Positions 16,314 to 25,258 are shown, numbered from the stretch's first letter. The stretch: 27,482 bases of DNA from Mobilitalea sp. (GCA_029974875.1 JARKQP010000956.1:1-27482), one strand, 5' to 3'. The notes: generated by a model not told the origin, from the letters alone. Translations and numbers: made by a program.

Positions 16314-16364
16314 AATCGGGACATTGCATTTCTGGGAAGCCAAGAAATACTATGTCCCGATTTG
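16314..16364 (+). terminator. Stem-loop terminator after serA
   Basis: AATCGGGACA (16314-16323) pairs perfectly with TGTCCCGATT (16353-16362); an inner TTTCT/AGAAA adds to the stem. The T-tail is short (TTTGT), so termination may be partial. Confidence 0.7.
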
Positions 16365-16444
16365 TACGCAAACTGTCCTCAGAGGGCTGTTCTTGAGGCC
16401 TGTGTGATATTCTTAAGGTGATTTTTCAAGAAAATTTTATAAAA

Positions 16445-16472
16445 TAAAAATAACAATTAAATATGCCGGATT
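16445..16472 (+). promoter_or_regulatory. Possible sigma-D (flagellar-type) promoter of the receptor gene
   Basis: TAAA (16445-16448), 16 nt, GCCGGATT (16465-16472) resembles the sigma-D consensus TAAA-N15-GCCGATAT with two changes in the -10. The downstream gene is a chemotaxis receptor, which fits. An A-T-rich sigma-A site could also be present here. Confidence 0.35.
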
Positions 16473-16551
16473 TTGTGTTAAAATAGATATACATGCTTCA
16501 GACATAAGAAGAACTTGCGGGAGTACTTGGAAAAGGAATGGAGAGACGGAC

Positions 16552-18036
16552 ATGAATCAAAATTTAGGCTATAATTATCGAAGAGCACATATTATTAATC
16601 TGGGAGTTATTATTGCTTTAATATTATTGTTATGCATACAGATCTTTCTGGCAGAGGGATGGCAGGGGGTTAAGCTGCCCGTCATAGCAGGGGTAGTGAT
16701 AATAGTACCCTGCCTCATAAACCTATACTTGCCAATCAGTGACAATATCAAGGGCTTGGTGTTTCCCACTATGGTTGTCCTTGCAATTACGGGTCTGATT
16801 TTTGTTGACGGCTATACCTTGAATAAGCACTACATGCTTCTGATAACTGTCGCAATGGTTTCCCTCTATTTTAAAAAAGAACTGATTGTTGCCTTTGGGA
16901 TTATTTACAATGTGGCCTTAATTGCCAGCTATATTTTTGTTCCGGATAATTTGTTGTCTGAAGGAGGGGACCTGAAATCCTTTGTTACAATCATAACCCT
17001 GGTGGACGGTATACTGGTGCTTCTGTATTTCCTGACAAAATGGGGAAATGAATTAGTAGGAAAAGCCCAGGAACGGGAAAGGGAATGCAAGGACCTAATG
17101 GAAAAGCTGGGCTTAGCCGTAAAAACGGTGGAAGACAGCGTTGAAGCCCTGGATATAAACATTGAAGCCTTTGATACCCGGATGAAGGGCATCAATGAAT
17201 CCAGCAGGGGGATATTGGATTCCGTCCAGCAGATGGCCCTGGCGGTCCAGGAGGAAGCTGCCGGAGTATATAAAATCAGTGAATCCATGACCTCTTCCCT
17301 GGAAATGGTAAACCAGTCAATTGCAACCTCAGAAGGAGTAGTCCATAAATCCGGAGAAATGGGCCAGAAGGTGGAGGATGGCTGGAATAAGATCAATGCG
17401 GTGAAGGAGCATATGAAGACCTTAAATACAACCGTTGACCGTTCTGCCGAAACGGTAAATGATTTAAAGCTAAGCCTTGGGGAAGTGAATAAATTACTGG
17501 TAGGTATCAAGACAATCGCAGACCAGACGAATCTTCTGGCATTGAATGCATCCATAGAGTCCGCCCGTGCGGGAGAGCAGGGCAAGGGCTTTGCAGTTGT
17601 TGCGGAGCAGATCAGAAGCCTTTCGAACCAGAGCAGGGGTATCATTGAAGAGATTAACACAGTTACCTCGGAGCTTTCTGAAAAATCAGACCGGGCATCC
17701 ACAATGTCCCGGGAAGGGATGGCAGCGGCGGAAGAGGGGATGATGGTTATCAGCGAAGTGGCAGCTTATTTTAAGGATATCAGGGATACCTATGAAATAA
17801 CCAACGAAGAGCTGTCAGGCAGCATGAGGCAAATTGAAAAAGCCGCCAATAATTTTATACAGATGCAGGAGCAGATCACTAATCTGGCTAGTATTTCAGA
17901 GGAGAATTCAGCATCCACCCAGGAGATACTTTCAATCATAGAGGATGAAAATTCACAGGTTACATATATTAATTCTTCCGTTGAGGAAGTCCATAGGTTA
18001 AGCAGGGAATTAAAGGGTATGGTAAAGAATATATAG
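16552..18036 (+). CDS. Methyl-accepting chemotaxis protein
   Basis: A 494-aa chemoreceptor. Residues 1-165 are mainly hydrophobic and form about six membrane helices with no sizeable external sensor domain and no evident HAMP domain. The cytoplasmic coiled-coil begins near residue 170 ([16 protein letters not shown]), and the highly conserved signalling tip is [34 protein letters not shown] cut here as two motifs: [15 protein letters not shown] and [17 protein letters not shown] receptor that senses within or near the membrane is a reasonable inference; the ligand is unknown. ATG 16552 follows AATGGAGAGA. It lies between serA and the DUF1015 gene. Confidence 0.92.
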   Translation: MNQNLGYNYRRAHIINLGVIIALILLLCIQIFLAEGWQGVKLPVIAGVVIIVPCLINLYLPISDNIKGLVFPTMVVLAITGLIFVDGYTLNKHYMLLITVAMVSLYFKKELIVAFGIIYNVALIASYIFVPDNLLSEGGDLKSFVTIITLVDGILVLLYFLTKWGNELVGKAQERERECKDLMEKLGLAVKTVEDSVEALDINIEAFDTRMKGINESSRGILDSVQQMALAVQEEAAGVYKISESMTSSLEMVNQSIATSEGVVHKSGEMGQKVEDGWNKINAVKEHMKTLNTTVDRSAETVNDLKLSLGEVNKLLVGIKTIADQTNLLALNASIESARAGEQGKGFAVVAEQIRSLSNQSRGIIEEINTVTSELSEKSDRASTMSREGMAAAEEGMMVISEVAAYFKDIRDTYEITNEELSGSMRQIEKAANNFIQMQEQITNLASISEENSASTQEILSIIEDENSQVTYINSSVEEVHRLSRELKGMVKNI

Positions 18037-18107
18037 GGAGTACTGCGTTACGCAATGCAGTATTAGCACCGCAGGATACAGACAGCGGAATGGATAGGAG
18101 GATGAGG

Positions 18108-19349
18108 ATGGCAACAGTAAAACCATTTTTATGCATCAGGCCGGAGACAGAAGCAGCCCATAGGGTGGCGGCATTACCTTATGATGTATATAACCGGAAG
18201 GAAGCTAAGCTGGAGATAGAGAGGGAGCCAATGTCCTTTTTAAGGGTTGACCGGCCGGAGACAGGCTTTCCTGATGAGGTGGATATCTATGATCCAAGGG
18301 TTTATACAAGGGCGAAGGAGCTTTTAGAGCAGATGCAAAGGGAGGGCATCCTGGTCATGGAGGAACAGGAATGCTACTATGTATATGAGCTGGTTATGCA
18401 GGGGCGTTCCCAGACAGGGTTAGTTGCATGTGCGGCAATTGACGATTACCTGGACAATACCATCAAAAAGCATGAGAATACCAGGGAAGAGAAGGAGCTT
18501 GACCGCATTAACCATGTGGATACCTGTGATGCCCAGACCGGCCCGATTTTTCTGGCTTACCGGGCACACCGGGTGATTAGCGGTATTGTAGCCGGGGTTA
18601 AGCAGGAGGAGCCTTTATATGCATTCACGGCGGCGGATGGCATTACCCATAATGTGTGGAGGGTTGCCTGTGAGGACAGGATCCATGAGATTAAAAGGGC
18701 ATTTCAGGAGATTGACAGCATCTATATTGCGGACGGGCATCATAGGGCAGCTTCCGCTGTTAAGGTGGGTTTAAAGAGAAGGCAGGAAAATCCCGGCTAT
18801 TCGGGAAATGAAGAATTCAACTTCTTCCTCTCCGTGCTATTCCCCCATGACGAATTAATGATCCTGCCCTACAACCGGACTGTAAAGGATTTAAACGGCT
18901 TATCAAAGGAGGCCTTTATCGCGGAGGTGGAAGAGAATTTTGACGTAGGGCCGGTGGGCAGTACTCCCTTTAACCCTATGGGGAAGGCGGTCTTTGGAAT
19001 GTATCTGGAGGGAGAATGGTACTCTTTAAGAGCAAAGGAAAAGCTGTGTGAAATCAAGGATCCGGTGGCTTCCCTGGATGTATCCCTGTTACAGGATTAT
19101 TTGCTCCGTCCGGTCCTGGGGATTGAAGATCCACGGGTAGACAAAAGAATTGATTTTATCGGCGGAATCAGGGGACTGGCGGAGCTGGAACGAAGGGTAG
19201 GGGAGGATATGGCGGTTGCCTTTTCCATGTACCCAACCTCCATTGAGGAATTATTTGAGGTGTCTGATGCAGGCAGGCTGATGCCCCCGAAATCCACCTG
19301 GTTTGAACCGAAGCTAAGAAGCGGACTTTTCATACATAAGCTGTCCTGA
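18108..19349 (+). CDS. DUF1015 family protein
   Basis: A 413-aa cytosolic protein of the DUF1015 family. Conserved stretches are VAALPYDVYNRKEA, FLRVDRPE, KKHENTREEKELDRINH, the histidine-rich YIADGHHRAASAVK, and the C-terminal YPTSIEELFEVSDAGRLMPPKSTWFEPKLRSG cut here as PTSIEELFEVSD and PPKSTWFEPK. The biochemical function is not established to my knowledge; such genes are often found close to serA or serC in clostridia, and this one sits one gene beyond serA. ATG 18108 is chosen, 6 nt after AGGAGG (18096-18101); the in-frame ATG at 18090 overlaps that site. Confidence 0.88.
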   Translation: MATVKPFLCIRPETEAAHRVAALPYDVYNRKEAKLEIEREPMSFLRVDRPETGFPDEVDIYDPRVYTRAKELLEQMQREGILVMEEQECYYVYELVMQGRSQTGLVACAAIDDYLDNTIKKHENTREEKELDRINHVDTCDAQTGPIFLAYRAHRVISGIVAGVKQEEPLYAFTAADGITHNVWRVACEDRIHEIKRAFQEIDSIYIADGHHRAASAVKVGLKRRQENPGYSGNEEFNFFLSVLFPHDELMILPYNRTVKDLNGLSKEAFIAEVEENFDVGPVGSTPFNPMGKAVFGMYLEGEWYSLRAKEKLCEIKDPVASLDVSLLQDYLLRPVLGIEDPRVDKRIDFIGGIRGLAELERRVGEDMAVAFSMYPTSIEELFEVSDAGRLMPPKSTWFEPKLRSGLFIHKLS

Positions 19350-19392
19350 CCAGGTCTATGAAATGGGAATTTATTCGGCATTTTAATGGTGA

Positions 19393-19434
19393 TAAACCCC
19401 TGGCTTCCGTTAAAAGGGAAAGTCGGGGCTTTTC
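19393..19434 (+). terminator. Terminator after the DUF1015 gene
   Basis: CCCC (19397-19400) and GGGG (19425-19428) anchor an imperfect stem of about 14 bp followed by CTTTTC. The internal part has mismatches. Confidence 0.65.
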
Positions 19435-19464
19435 GCCATTTTATTTATTTTAGAATTATTTTTC

Positions 19465-19493
19465 TTTCTTAAATGCGGCGGATATGTTAGAAT
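19465..19493 (+). promoter_or_regulatory. Promoter of the DUF624 gene
   Basis: TTTCTT (19465-19470), 17 nt, TAGAAT (19488-19493) with an extended -10 TG one base before it. Confidence 0.5.
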
Positions 19494-19521
19494 ATAAAAA
19501 ACAAGCTTTAGGAGATGTGCT

Positions 19522-20178
19522 ATGGGAAATTTATTTAATTTGGATAACGGATTCTTTTCATTCCTTAGTAAGGTATGTGATATAATATTTTTAAGTATTA
19601 TATTTGTGATTTTTTGTATTCCGGTGATTACGATCGGCCCGGCCTGTACCGCCTTGTACTATGCAACCGTAAAGGTAATCCGCCGGGAAAGGGGATATGT
19701 ATTCCGGGAGTTTTTCCGGTCCTTTAAATTAAACTTTAAAAAAGCTGCAATCGTTGGCATTTTGCTGACAATTGTATATATTATAGTAGGGTTTGATTTA
19801 TGGGCTGCCTACAAGGCCCTGGACGGCTCTACCCTGCGCTTTGCAATGTTTGGTGTTTATCTCGCCATTGCAATACTGGCTCTTGGCTTCTCCGTATACG
19901 TGTATCCGGTGCTGTCAAGATTTGATGTGTCCCTGCGCCAGTTAATTAAGACTGTTTTTATTATTTCACTAAGGCATTTGCCCTCCACCATCTGCATGAT
20001 AATATTGACGGGTGCAGCTGTGTTGGGTGTTTATATTATACCGTTTTTGCTGTTTGTTATCCCCGGTGTGCTTGTTCTGTTGAATTCCCTGGTCATGGAG
20101 AGGATATTGAAAAAGTATACACCCCAGACAGAAAACGGCGAAGATGAAAATAAAAAGGACGAATGGTATTTGGAGTAA
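19522..20178 (+). CDS. YesL-like DUF624 membrane protein
   Basis: A 218-aa membrane protein of the DUF624/YesL family. The N-terminus has the typical pattern MGNLFNLDNGFFSFLSKVCD, then a helix ending FCIPVITIGPACTALYYATVK, a basic loop with FREFFRSFKLNFKKA, and four more hydrophobic helices to about residue 190. The tail is charged and cytosolic (ENGEDENKKDEW). The family often accompanies sugar-uptake operons in Firmicutes, but there is no such neighbour here and its role is not known. ATG 19522 has TAGGAGA 8-9 nt upstream. Confidence 0.85.
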   Translation: MGNLFNLDNGFFSFLSKVCDIIFLSIIFVIFCIPVITIGPACTALYYATVKVIRRERGYVFREFFRSFKLNFKKAAIVGILLTIVYIIVGFDLWAAYKALDGSTLRFAMFGVYLAIAILALGFSVYVYPVLSRFDVSLRQLIKTVFIISLRHLPSTICMIILTGAAVLGVYIIPFLLFVIPGVLVLLNSLVMERILKKYTPQTENGEDENKKDEWYLE

Positions 20179-20264
20179 CGCTTATCGGATTTGTATAATC
20201 GAATAAGTATAGGGCACTTCTTTCGGTCATTTTTCATAAAAAATAAAAAAATGAAAAATAGTAC

Positions 20265-20293
20265 TTTTCTTTTTAAAAAAAACATGGTATAAA
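20265..20293 (+). promoter_or_regulatory. Candidate promoter of glutamine synthetase
   Basis: TTTTCT (20265-20270), 17 nt, TATAAA (20288-20293), with an extended -10 TG before it; start near 20300. The 315-nt gap 20179-20493 also holds an AT-rich hairpin (ATTTTTCAT 20229-20237 with ATGAAAAAT 20251-20259), a leader terminator and element B. Confidence 0.45.
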
Positions 20294-20316
20294 AATATAT
20301 ATTAATTTATATCTTT

Positions 20317-20378
20317 GGAGCAAGGGTGTTCTCAGAAGGTTTTCTCGAGAGCACCTTTTTCATTAGGGCATTTGCTCC
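20317..20378 (+). terminator. Leader terminator upstream of glutamine synthetase
   Basis: GGTGTTCTC (20325-20333) pairs with GAGAGCACC (20347-20355) with one wobble, followed by TTTTT (20356-20360). An outer pair GGAGCAA (20317-20323) with TTGCTCC (20372-20378) encloses it. If the promoter at 20265-20293 is used, this is an attenuator in the leader rather than the end of the preceding gene. Confidence 0.75.
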
Positions 20379-20416
20379 ATAAGGTTGAGAGGGATCAGAG
20401 GACGCAATAACGTAAA

Positions 20417-20471
20417 GACCGGGTCCATGCCAGAGCTTTCATGGCAATTTGTGTAGTAAATGGCATGGACA
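20417..20471 (+). promoter_or_regulatory. Leader element copy B (upstream of glutamine synthetase)
   Basis: A 55-nt element aligned without gaps to copy C at 44 of 55 positions. Outer arms GTCCATGCC (20423-20431) and GGCATGGAC (20462-20470) form a perfect 9-bp stem with a 30-nt loop. Inside, TGCCA (20429-20433 region of the 5' arm) could alternatively pair with TGGCA of the ATGGCAAT block, giving two exclusive folds. The ribosome site GAGGAG (20480-20485) begins 9 nt after the 3' arm. Confidence 0.7.
20427..20456 (+). CDS. Candidate micro-ORF in leader element B
   Basis: Nine codons, MPELSWQFV, then TAG. The same nine residues start the micro-ORF at 1804. No good Shine-Dalgarno site precedes it here (AAAGACC only), so translation is doubtful from this copy alone. 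Confidence 0.3.
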   Translation: MPELSWQFV

Positions 20472-20493
20472 TAATCATGAGAGGAGAAATGAT

Positions 20494-22602
20494 ATGTCAG
20501 AGAAATTAACAGAGCTTTTTGGAAGTGACGTATTTAATGACGCGACGATGGTAGAGCGACTACCAAAGAAAATCTACGCGGCGCTTAAGAAAACAATTGA
20601 GAACGGCGAGGATCTTAACCCGAATGTAGCGGAGGTTGTTGCTAATGCAATGAAGGACTGGGCTATCGAGCGGGGGGCTACCCATTATACCCATTGGTTC
20701 CAGCCTATGACCGGTATTACGGCTGAGAAGCATGATTCTTTTATTAGTCCTACCTCAGACGGTAAGGTTATTATGGAGTTCTCCGGTAAGGAATTAATTA
20801 AGGGCGAGCCGGATGCTTCCTCCTTTCCCTCCGGTGGTTTGCGTGCTACCTTTGAGGCCAGGGGCTATACTGCTTGGGATTGTACCTCCCCGGCTTTCTT
20901 AAGGGAGGACGCGGCAGGCGTAACACTTTGTATCCCCACTGCTTTCTGTTCCTATACCGGAGAAGCGCTGGATATGAAAACTCCTCTTCTGCGTTCCATG
21001 GAAGCGATTAGCACACAGGCTGTGCGTGTACTCAAGCTATTTGGACATGATACGGTAAAGAAGGTCAGTGCTTCCGTTGGTCCGGAGCAGGAATATTTCC
21101 TGGTTGATAAAGCAAAATATTTAATGAGGGACGACCTTATTTTCACGGGACGGACCTTATTCGGTGCAATGCCTCCAAAGGGTCAGGAGCTTGATGACCA
21201 TTACTTTGGCAGCATTAAGGAAAGAGTTGCTTCCTATATGAAGGAGCTGAATATTGAGCTTTGGAAATTAGGTGTTACGGCAAAAACCCAGCATAATGAA
21301 GTTGCCCCTGCACAGCATGAGCTGGCACCTATTTATGCAACGGCAAACATCGCCTGTGACCATAACCAGTTGGTCATGGAGTGTATGAAGAAGGTTGCAA
21401 ACCGCCATAACCTGACCTGTTTGCTTCATGAGAAGCCCTTTGCAGGTGTGAATGGCTCCGGTAAGCATGACAACTGGTCGCTTGTTACCGATACAGGCAA
21501 GAACCTGCTGGATCCCGGTAAGACACCCCATGAGAATGTACAGTTCCTGTTATTCTTGTCAGCAGTGTTAAAGGCAGTGGATCTGCATGCGGATTTACTC
21601 CGTATCTCTGCAGCTAACCCGGGCAATGACCACAGGCTGGGTGCAAACGAAGCACCCCCGGCGATTATCTCCGTGTTTATGGGAGAACAGCTGGAGGACG
21701 TTATTGCACAGTTGATTGAGACCGGCGAAGCCACAAGATCCAAATCTGGCGGTAAGCTAAGTGTTGGAGTTCAGACGATTCCTGGATTTATGAAGGATGC
21801 AACAGATAGAAACCGTACATCACCCTTTGCCTTTACCGGCAATAAATTTGAGTTCCGTATGGTGGCATCCTCTATGTCAATTGCTACGGCAAATACAGTA
21901 CTTAACACCATCGTTGCTGATGTACTTAGCGAGATGGCTGATGAATTGGAAGTGGCCGGGAATTTCGATGTGGCTCTCCATGACCTGATTAAGAAGACCT
22001 TAACCGAACATAAGAGAATAGTATTTAACGGCAACGGCTATGCAGAGGCTTGGGTAGAGGAAGCAACCAAGAGGGGACTTCCAAACATTAAGTCCATGGT
22101 TGAGGCAATTCCCGCCCTTGTTACTGATAAAGCTATTAATGTATTTGGAAAGCATAAGGTGTTCACGGCAGCAGAGCTTCATTCCCGTGCGGAGGTCCTG
22201 TATGAATCCTATGCCAAGGCAATCAATATTGAGGCCAAAACAATGGTTTCCATGGCCCAGGCGGAGTACATTCCTGCAGTCATCCGGTATATGAAGCAGC
22301 TGGCGGATTCCATTAATTCAGTAAAGGCGGCTGCAGCTGATGTGGATGTCAGCGTACAGGTCGGTTTATTGAAGGAGATTTCCACATTGCTTGTAGAAGC
22401 TCAGGCGGCTCTGAAGAAATTGCAGGAGATCACCGCTAAGGCTAACTCCATTGAAACCGTGGAAGAACAGTCCAGATTCTTCAAATCAGATGTTACGCCT
22501 GCAATGGAAGCCCTCAGGGCACCTATTGATGCGCTGGAAGTATTGGTGGCAAAGGAAGTATGGCCCGTTCCTACCTATGGCGATTTATTATTCGAGATAT
22601 AA
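20494..22602 (+). CDS. glnN: Glutamine synthetase, type III
   Basis: Type III glutamine synthetase of 702 aa, which condenses ammonia with glutamate using ATP and forms large oligomers in the cytosol. The length (types I and II are about 350-470 aa) and the family-specific segments [55 protein letters not shown] and [15 protein letters not shown] identify it. The C-terminal 150 residues are helical and particular to this type. ATG 20494 follows GAGGAG (20480-20485); an upstream in-frame start at 20449 would lie inside leader element B. It has its own promoter, a leader terminator and element B, so nitrogen-responsive control at the RNA level is possible. A terminator at 22698-22738 ends it. 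Confidence 0.97.
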   Translation: MSEKLTELFGSDVFNDATMVERLPKKIYAALKKTIENGEDLNPNVAEVVANAMKDWAIERGATHYTHWFQPMTGITAEKHDSFISPTSDGKVIMEFSGKELIKGEPDASSFPSGGLRATFEARGYTAWDCTSPAFLREDAAGVTLCIPTAFCSYTGEALDMKTPLLRSMEAISTQAVRVLKLFGHDTVKKVSASVGPEQEYFLVDKAKYLMRDDLIFTGRTLFGAMPPKGQELDDHYFGSIKERVASYMKELNIELWKLGVTAKTQHNEVAPAQHELAPIYATANIACDHNQLVMECMKKVANRHNLTCLLHEKPFAGVNGSGKHDNWSLVTDTGKNLLDPGKTPHENVQFLLFLSAVLKAVDLHADLLRISAANPGNDHRLGANEAPPAIISVFMGEQLEDVIAQLIETGEATRSKSGGKLSVGVQTIPGFMKDATDRNRTSPFAFTGNKFEFRMVASSMSIATANTVLNTIVADVLSEMADELEVAGNFDVALHDLIKKTLTEHKRIVFNGNGYAEAWVEEATKRGLPNIKSMVEAIPALVTDKAINVFGKHKVFTAAELHSRAEVLYESYAKAINIEAKTMVSMAQAEYIPAVIRYMKQLADSINSVKAAAADVDVSVQVGLLKEISTLLVEAQAALKKLQEITAKANSIETVEEQSRFFKSDVTPAMEALRAPIDALEVLVAKEVWPVPTYGDLLFEI

Positions 22603-22697
22603 TTTTTAATAATTCTTATAGGGTTTTTAAGCAAAAAACCAATAGGAACATCCTTAATAGGAAACCCTCCGTATAGCGGGCGGTGGGATAAGAAAGC

Positions 22698-22738
22698 AAT
22701 AAAGCGGTGAGGAAAAATCCCCACCGCTTTATTATTTT
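22698..22738. terminator. Bidirectional terminator
   Basis: AATAAAGCGGTG (22698-22709) and CACCGCTTTATT (22722-22733) are perfect 12-bp inverted repeats around a short loop, T-rich on both strands. It serves glutamine synthetase on the plus strand and the acetyltransferase on the minus strand. Confidence 0.92.
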
Positions 22739-22745
22739 CCAGTGA

Positions 22746-23279
22746 TTAGCCTGATAACCCAAAGGAGTGTAAAAAATCTACTTGTTGGATTTCAAAACAT
22801 ACAATCGTCCCGCGCTTTGTATCCGTGGTTTGCCCAATTTCCCGAAATCCCAGTTTTCTTAGAAGCCCCGCAGAGGCAGCATTTCCAGAATCAACTGTTG
22901 CAACATACCGTTCGTGTTTCGAATGCCGGCAAAAATACGTTAAAGCAGCTTTTGCCGCTTCAAAGCCATATCCTTTCCCCCAGCTATCCCGGCACAGCCC
23001 ATAAAAGAACTCGGTGCCAGTAATTTTTTGTGCTGGCATAAACCCGCAATAGCCCAGATATATTCCATTATCTTTCCCAATGATCGCGAACTCGGTTTGT
23101 ATATCTGTAAATGGTGTTTCGCAATCCTTTTTATAAACTTCTAATCTTTGTTCATAGCTTAGCTGCGTTACACCTCCTGTGTACTGTTTCGCAACAGGAT
23201 CATTAAGCATTTCCCAAAAACGATCATAATCATGGAGATTATGTTTTCTTAAAAGCAAACGGCTTGTTTCAATCATCAT
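22746..23279 (-). CDS. GNAT family N-acetyltransferase (RimJ/RimL-like)
   Basis: A 177-aa acetyl-CoA-dependent acetyltransferase of the GNAT fold. The N-terminus METSRLLLRKHNLHDYD-type strand (here starting MMIETSRLLLRK), the acetyl-CoA loop RDSWGKGYGFEAAKAAL and the late motif GNAASAGLLRKLGFREIG mark the RimJ/RimL group, which acetylates protein N-termini, small amines or drugs. The substrate cannot be told. The start at 23279 has AAGGTGG 7 nt upstream. It is convergent with glutamine synthetase, sharing a terminator, and divergent from fabT. Confidence 0.9.
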   Translation of the reverse strand: MMIETSRLLLRKHNLHDYDRFWEMLNDPVAKQYTGGVTQLSYEQRLEVYKKDCETPFTDIQTEFAIIGKDNGIYLGYCGFMPAQKITGTEFFYGLCRDSWGKGYGFEAAKAALTYFCRHSKHERYVATVDSGNAASAGLLRKLGFREIGQTTDTKRGTIVCFEIQQVDFLHSFGLSG

Positions 23280-23414
23280 AGCCCTACCACCTTTTTAAAT
23301 ATTGGAAACCATAAATGTCAATCTACTATCCCTGACATGTACTAATAATAAATGATAACATGTTTCATTGGGCATGTCGATAGTTTGGCAAATGTAACTG
23401 GAAGTTAATGGTTT

Positions 23415-23430
23415 GTTAATAAAAATTAAC
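23415..23430. repeat. Palindrome abutting the fabT -35
   Basis: GTTAAT (23415-23420) and ATTAAC (23425-23430) are perfect arms around AAAA, directly adjoining TTGACA at 23431. A second regulator site or a promoter UP-like element are both possible. Confidence 0.45.
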
Positions 23431-23459
23431 TTGACATTTTATATACCATGCTATATATT
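23431..23459 (+). promoter_or_regulatory. Promoter of fabT-fabH
   Basis: TTGACA (23431-23436), 17-nt spacer, TATATT (23454-23459); predicted start near 23466. Confidence 0.8.
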
Positions 23460-23473
23460 TTGATTATCAAAAT
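23457..23473. promoter_or_regulatory. FabT operator
   Basis: ATTTTGATTATCAAAAT is a perfect 17-bp palindrome with 8-bp arms, and closely matches the TTTGAnnnTCAAA-type FabT box known from streptococci and lactococci. It overlaps the end of the -10 and the start point of the fabT promoter, a position that would block transcription and so give autorepression. Confidence 0.75.
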
Positions 23474-23510
23474 GTTTGTAATACAAAGCATATGCTTAGG
23501 AGTGAAGCAG

Positions 23511-23966
23511 ATGAATGAAAAGCTTGTAATGATTAATAAGATGCTGGTTGAAGTCTATGATGATGTGAACCATATTGAAGAGTATTCAATAAAGCAGGGT
23601 GAATTTAGGGATTTATCAATCACGGAGATACATACCATTGAAGCTGTCGGCTTATATGGGACGAAGACTATGTCCGAGATTGCAGCTGCATTAGAGATTA
23701 CCATGGGGACTTTGACAATTGCAGTCGACAAGCTGATTAAAAAGGGCTACCTGGAACGCAGCCGGAGCAGTTCGGACCGAAGAATTGTGAATATAAACCT
23801 GACCAAAAGAGGAAAACTAGCATATCGTATCCATGAAAAATTCCATTTGGATATGGTAAAGGCCATTATGATGGATTTTTCCCTTGAGGAAGAGGAAATT
23901 CTTCTGAATGCGCTAAGCAAACTGAACAAGCATTTGAAGGAAATATACCGGGAGCCGAAGGAATAA
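23511..23966 (+). CDS. fabT: MarR-family regulator of fatty-acid synthesis (FabT-like)
   Basis: A 151-aa MarR-type winged-helix repressor. Residues about 30-100 hold the DNA-binding part: SITEIHTIEAVG, then TMSEIAAALEITMGTLTIAVDKLIKKGYLERSRS, given here as helix SEIAAALEITMGTL and recognition KLIKKGYLERSRSSSDRR. Position before fabH, acpP, fabK and fabD plus the FabT-type palindrome in its own promoter argue for FabT, which represses these genes when loaded with long-chain acyl-ACP. The start is ATG 23511 behind AGGAGTGA; an upstream in-frame start at 23448 would precede the predicted transcription start. It lies 59 nt before fabH. Confidence 0.88.
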   Translation: MNEKLVMINKMLVEVYDDVNHIEEYSIKQGEFRDLSITEIHTIEAVGLYGTKTMSEIAAALEITMGTLTIAVDKLIKKGYLERSRSSSDRRIVNINLTKRGKLAYRIHEKFHLDMVKAIMMDFSLEEEEILLNALSKLNKHLKEIYREPKE

Positions 23967-24025
23967 GATTGCGGATCCTGGTATAAGGCAATTAGAAAGA
24001 AGTGTAGTATAGGAGGACTCGCGGG

Positions 24026-25006
24026 ATGAGACATGCGACAATCATCGGCACCGGAAGATGCTTGCCGGAACAGGTAATGACAAATGATGATCTGGCAAAC
24101 ATCGTAGAAACCAGTGATGAATGGATTACATCAAGGACAGGGATTAAGCAGAGAAGAATCTCAACTGGTGAAAACACTTCGGATTTAGCTTATAAAGCAG
24201 GCTTAAGGGCTTTGGAAAGAGCAGGTCTGGCGGCAGAAACACTGGATTTGATTATATGTGCCACCATAACACCGGATTCTTTTATGCCCTCCGTAGCGTG
24301 CCTGGTACAGGAACGGCTGGGTGCAAAAAAGGCGGCGGCCTTTGATTTATCTGCAGCCTGCACGGGTCTGGTATTTGCAATGGCAGTAGCTACATCCTTT
24401 ATAGAAAGTGGGATGTTCCAGACTATTTTAGTAATCGGTGCGGAAACCCTATCTAAGGCTATGGACTGGACGGACCGTGGAACCTGCGTATTGTTTGGTG
24501 ACGGTGCGGGGGCAGCTGTATTACAGGCTTCTGAAGAAAAACAAGGTGTCCTGTCAATGCATATGGTCAGTGACGGGAGCAAACAGGATTACCTGTGCTT
24601 ACCGGCTCTTCCGGTAGCAAATCCATTTGTGGAAAGAGGGGATGGGGAATTTACCCCCTACATCTCCATGAAGGGACAGGAAGTATTCAAATTTGCCGTG
24701 CGCACCATAAGTGATTTAATCAAGAAGGTTTTGACAAAGGCAGAATTGAAGGTGGACGACGTCAAATATGTGGTTGCCCATCAGGCTAATTATAGGATTA
24801 TTGAGCAGGCGGCAAAATTTGCAGGCATTCCGCTGGACAAATTTTTTATTAACCTTGACCGGTATGGCAATACATCAGCAGCAACCATAGGGATAGCACT
24901 GGATGAGATGAATGAAAAAGAGCTGCTAAAGCCGGGCGACAGGATAATCCTTGTGGGATTTGGCGGCGGTATGACAAGCGGCGCGGTTTTGCTTGAATGG
25001 AATTGA
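24026..25006 (+). CDS. fabH: 3-oxoacyl-ACP synthase III
   Basis: FabH, 326 aa, condenses acetyl-CoA (or branched acyl-CoA) with malonyl-ACP to start fatty-acid synthesis. The Cys-His-Asn triad is present: Cys112 (DLSAACTGLVFAMA), His252 (VVAHQANYRIIEQAA) and Asn282 (RYGNTSAATIGIAL). The N-terminal ATIIGTGRCLPEQVMTNDDL and the C-terminal GFGGGMTSGAVLLEW are typical. ATG 24026 follows AGGAGG (24011-24016). It is the first enzyme gene of the cluster, after fabT, and the 252-nt gap before acpP suggests a second promoter there. Confidence 0.97.
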   Translation: MRHATIIGTGRCLPEQVMTNDDLANIVETSDEWITSRTGIKQRRISTGENTSDLAYKAGLRALERAGLAAETLDLIICATITPDSFMPSVACLVQERLGAKKAAAFDLSAACTGLVFAMAVATSFIESGMFQTILVIGAETLSKAMDWTDRGTCVLFGDGAGAAVLQASEEKQGVLSMHMVSDGSKQDYLCLPALPVANPFVERGDGEFTPYISMKGQEVFKFAVRTISDLIKKVLTKAELKVDDVKYVVAHQANYRIIEQAAKFAGIPLDKFFINLDRYGNTSAATIGIALDEMNEKELLKPGDRIILVGFGGGMTSGAVLLEWN

Positions 25007-25258
25007 GGAACAGCCCTGGAAGAGGACATAGTGTGCAATGAAGATCATTTCACATCCGGCACCCTTGTAGTCAAATGTCCGTTAAAGTGAATATTGGCGA
25101 TTTATATTTTTTTAAGTCAATAGTTCAAATATTTTAAGAGAATTTAAGTATTGCAGAAGGAAAAAGTAATGCGGCCCGGTAAAATCTAAGCTACCTGGCT
25201 GCACCAGAGTAATAAATCTGGAAATAATAATATTAATAACATTTAGGAGGAATTGAAA

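Noticed and set aside
22619..22670. Hairpins GGTTTTT/AAAAACC and AGGGTTT/AAACCCT after glutamine synthetase
   Set aside because: AT-rich and mutually overlapping; the clear terminator at 22698-22738 is sufficient and these are not distinguishable from chance.
25105..25140. Second FabT box before acpP
   Set aside because: Only a half-site-like TTCAAAT within an imperfect dyad is present; too degenerate in this AT-rich stretch to annotate.
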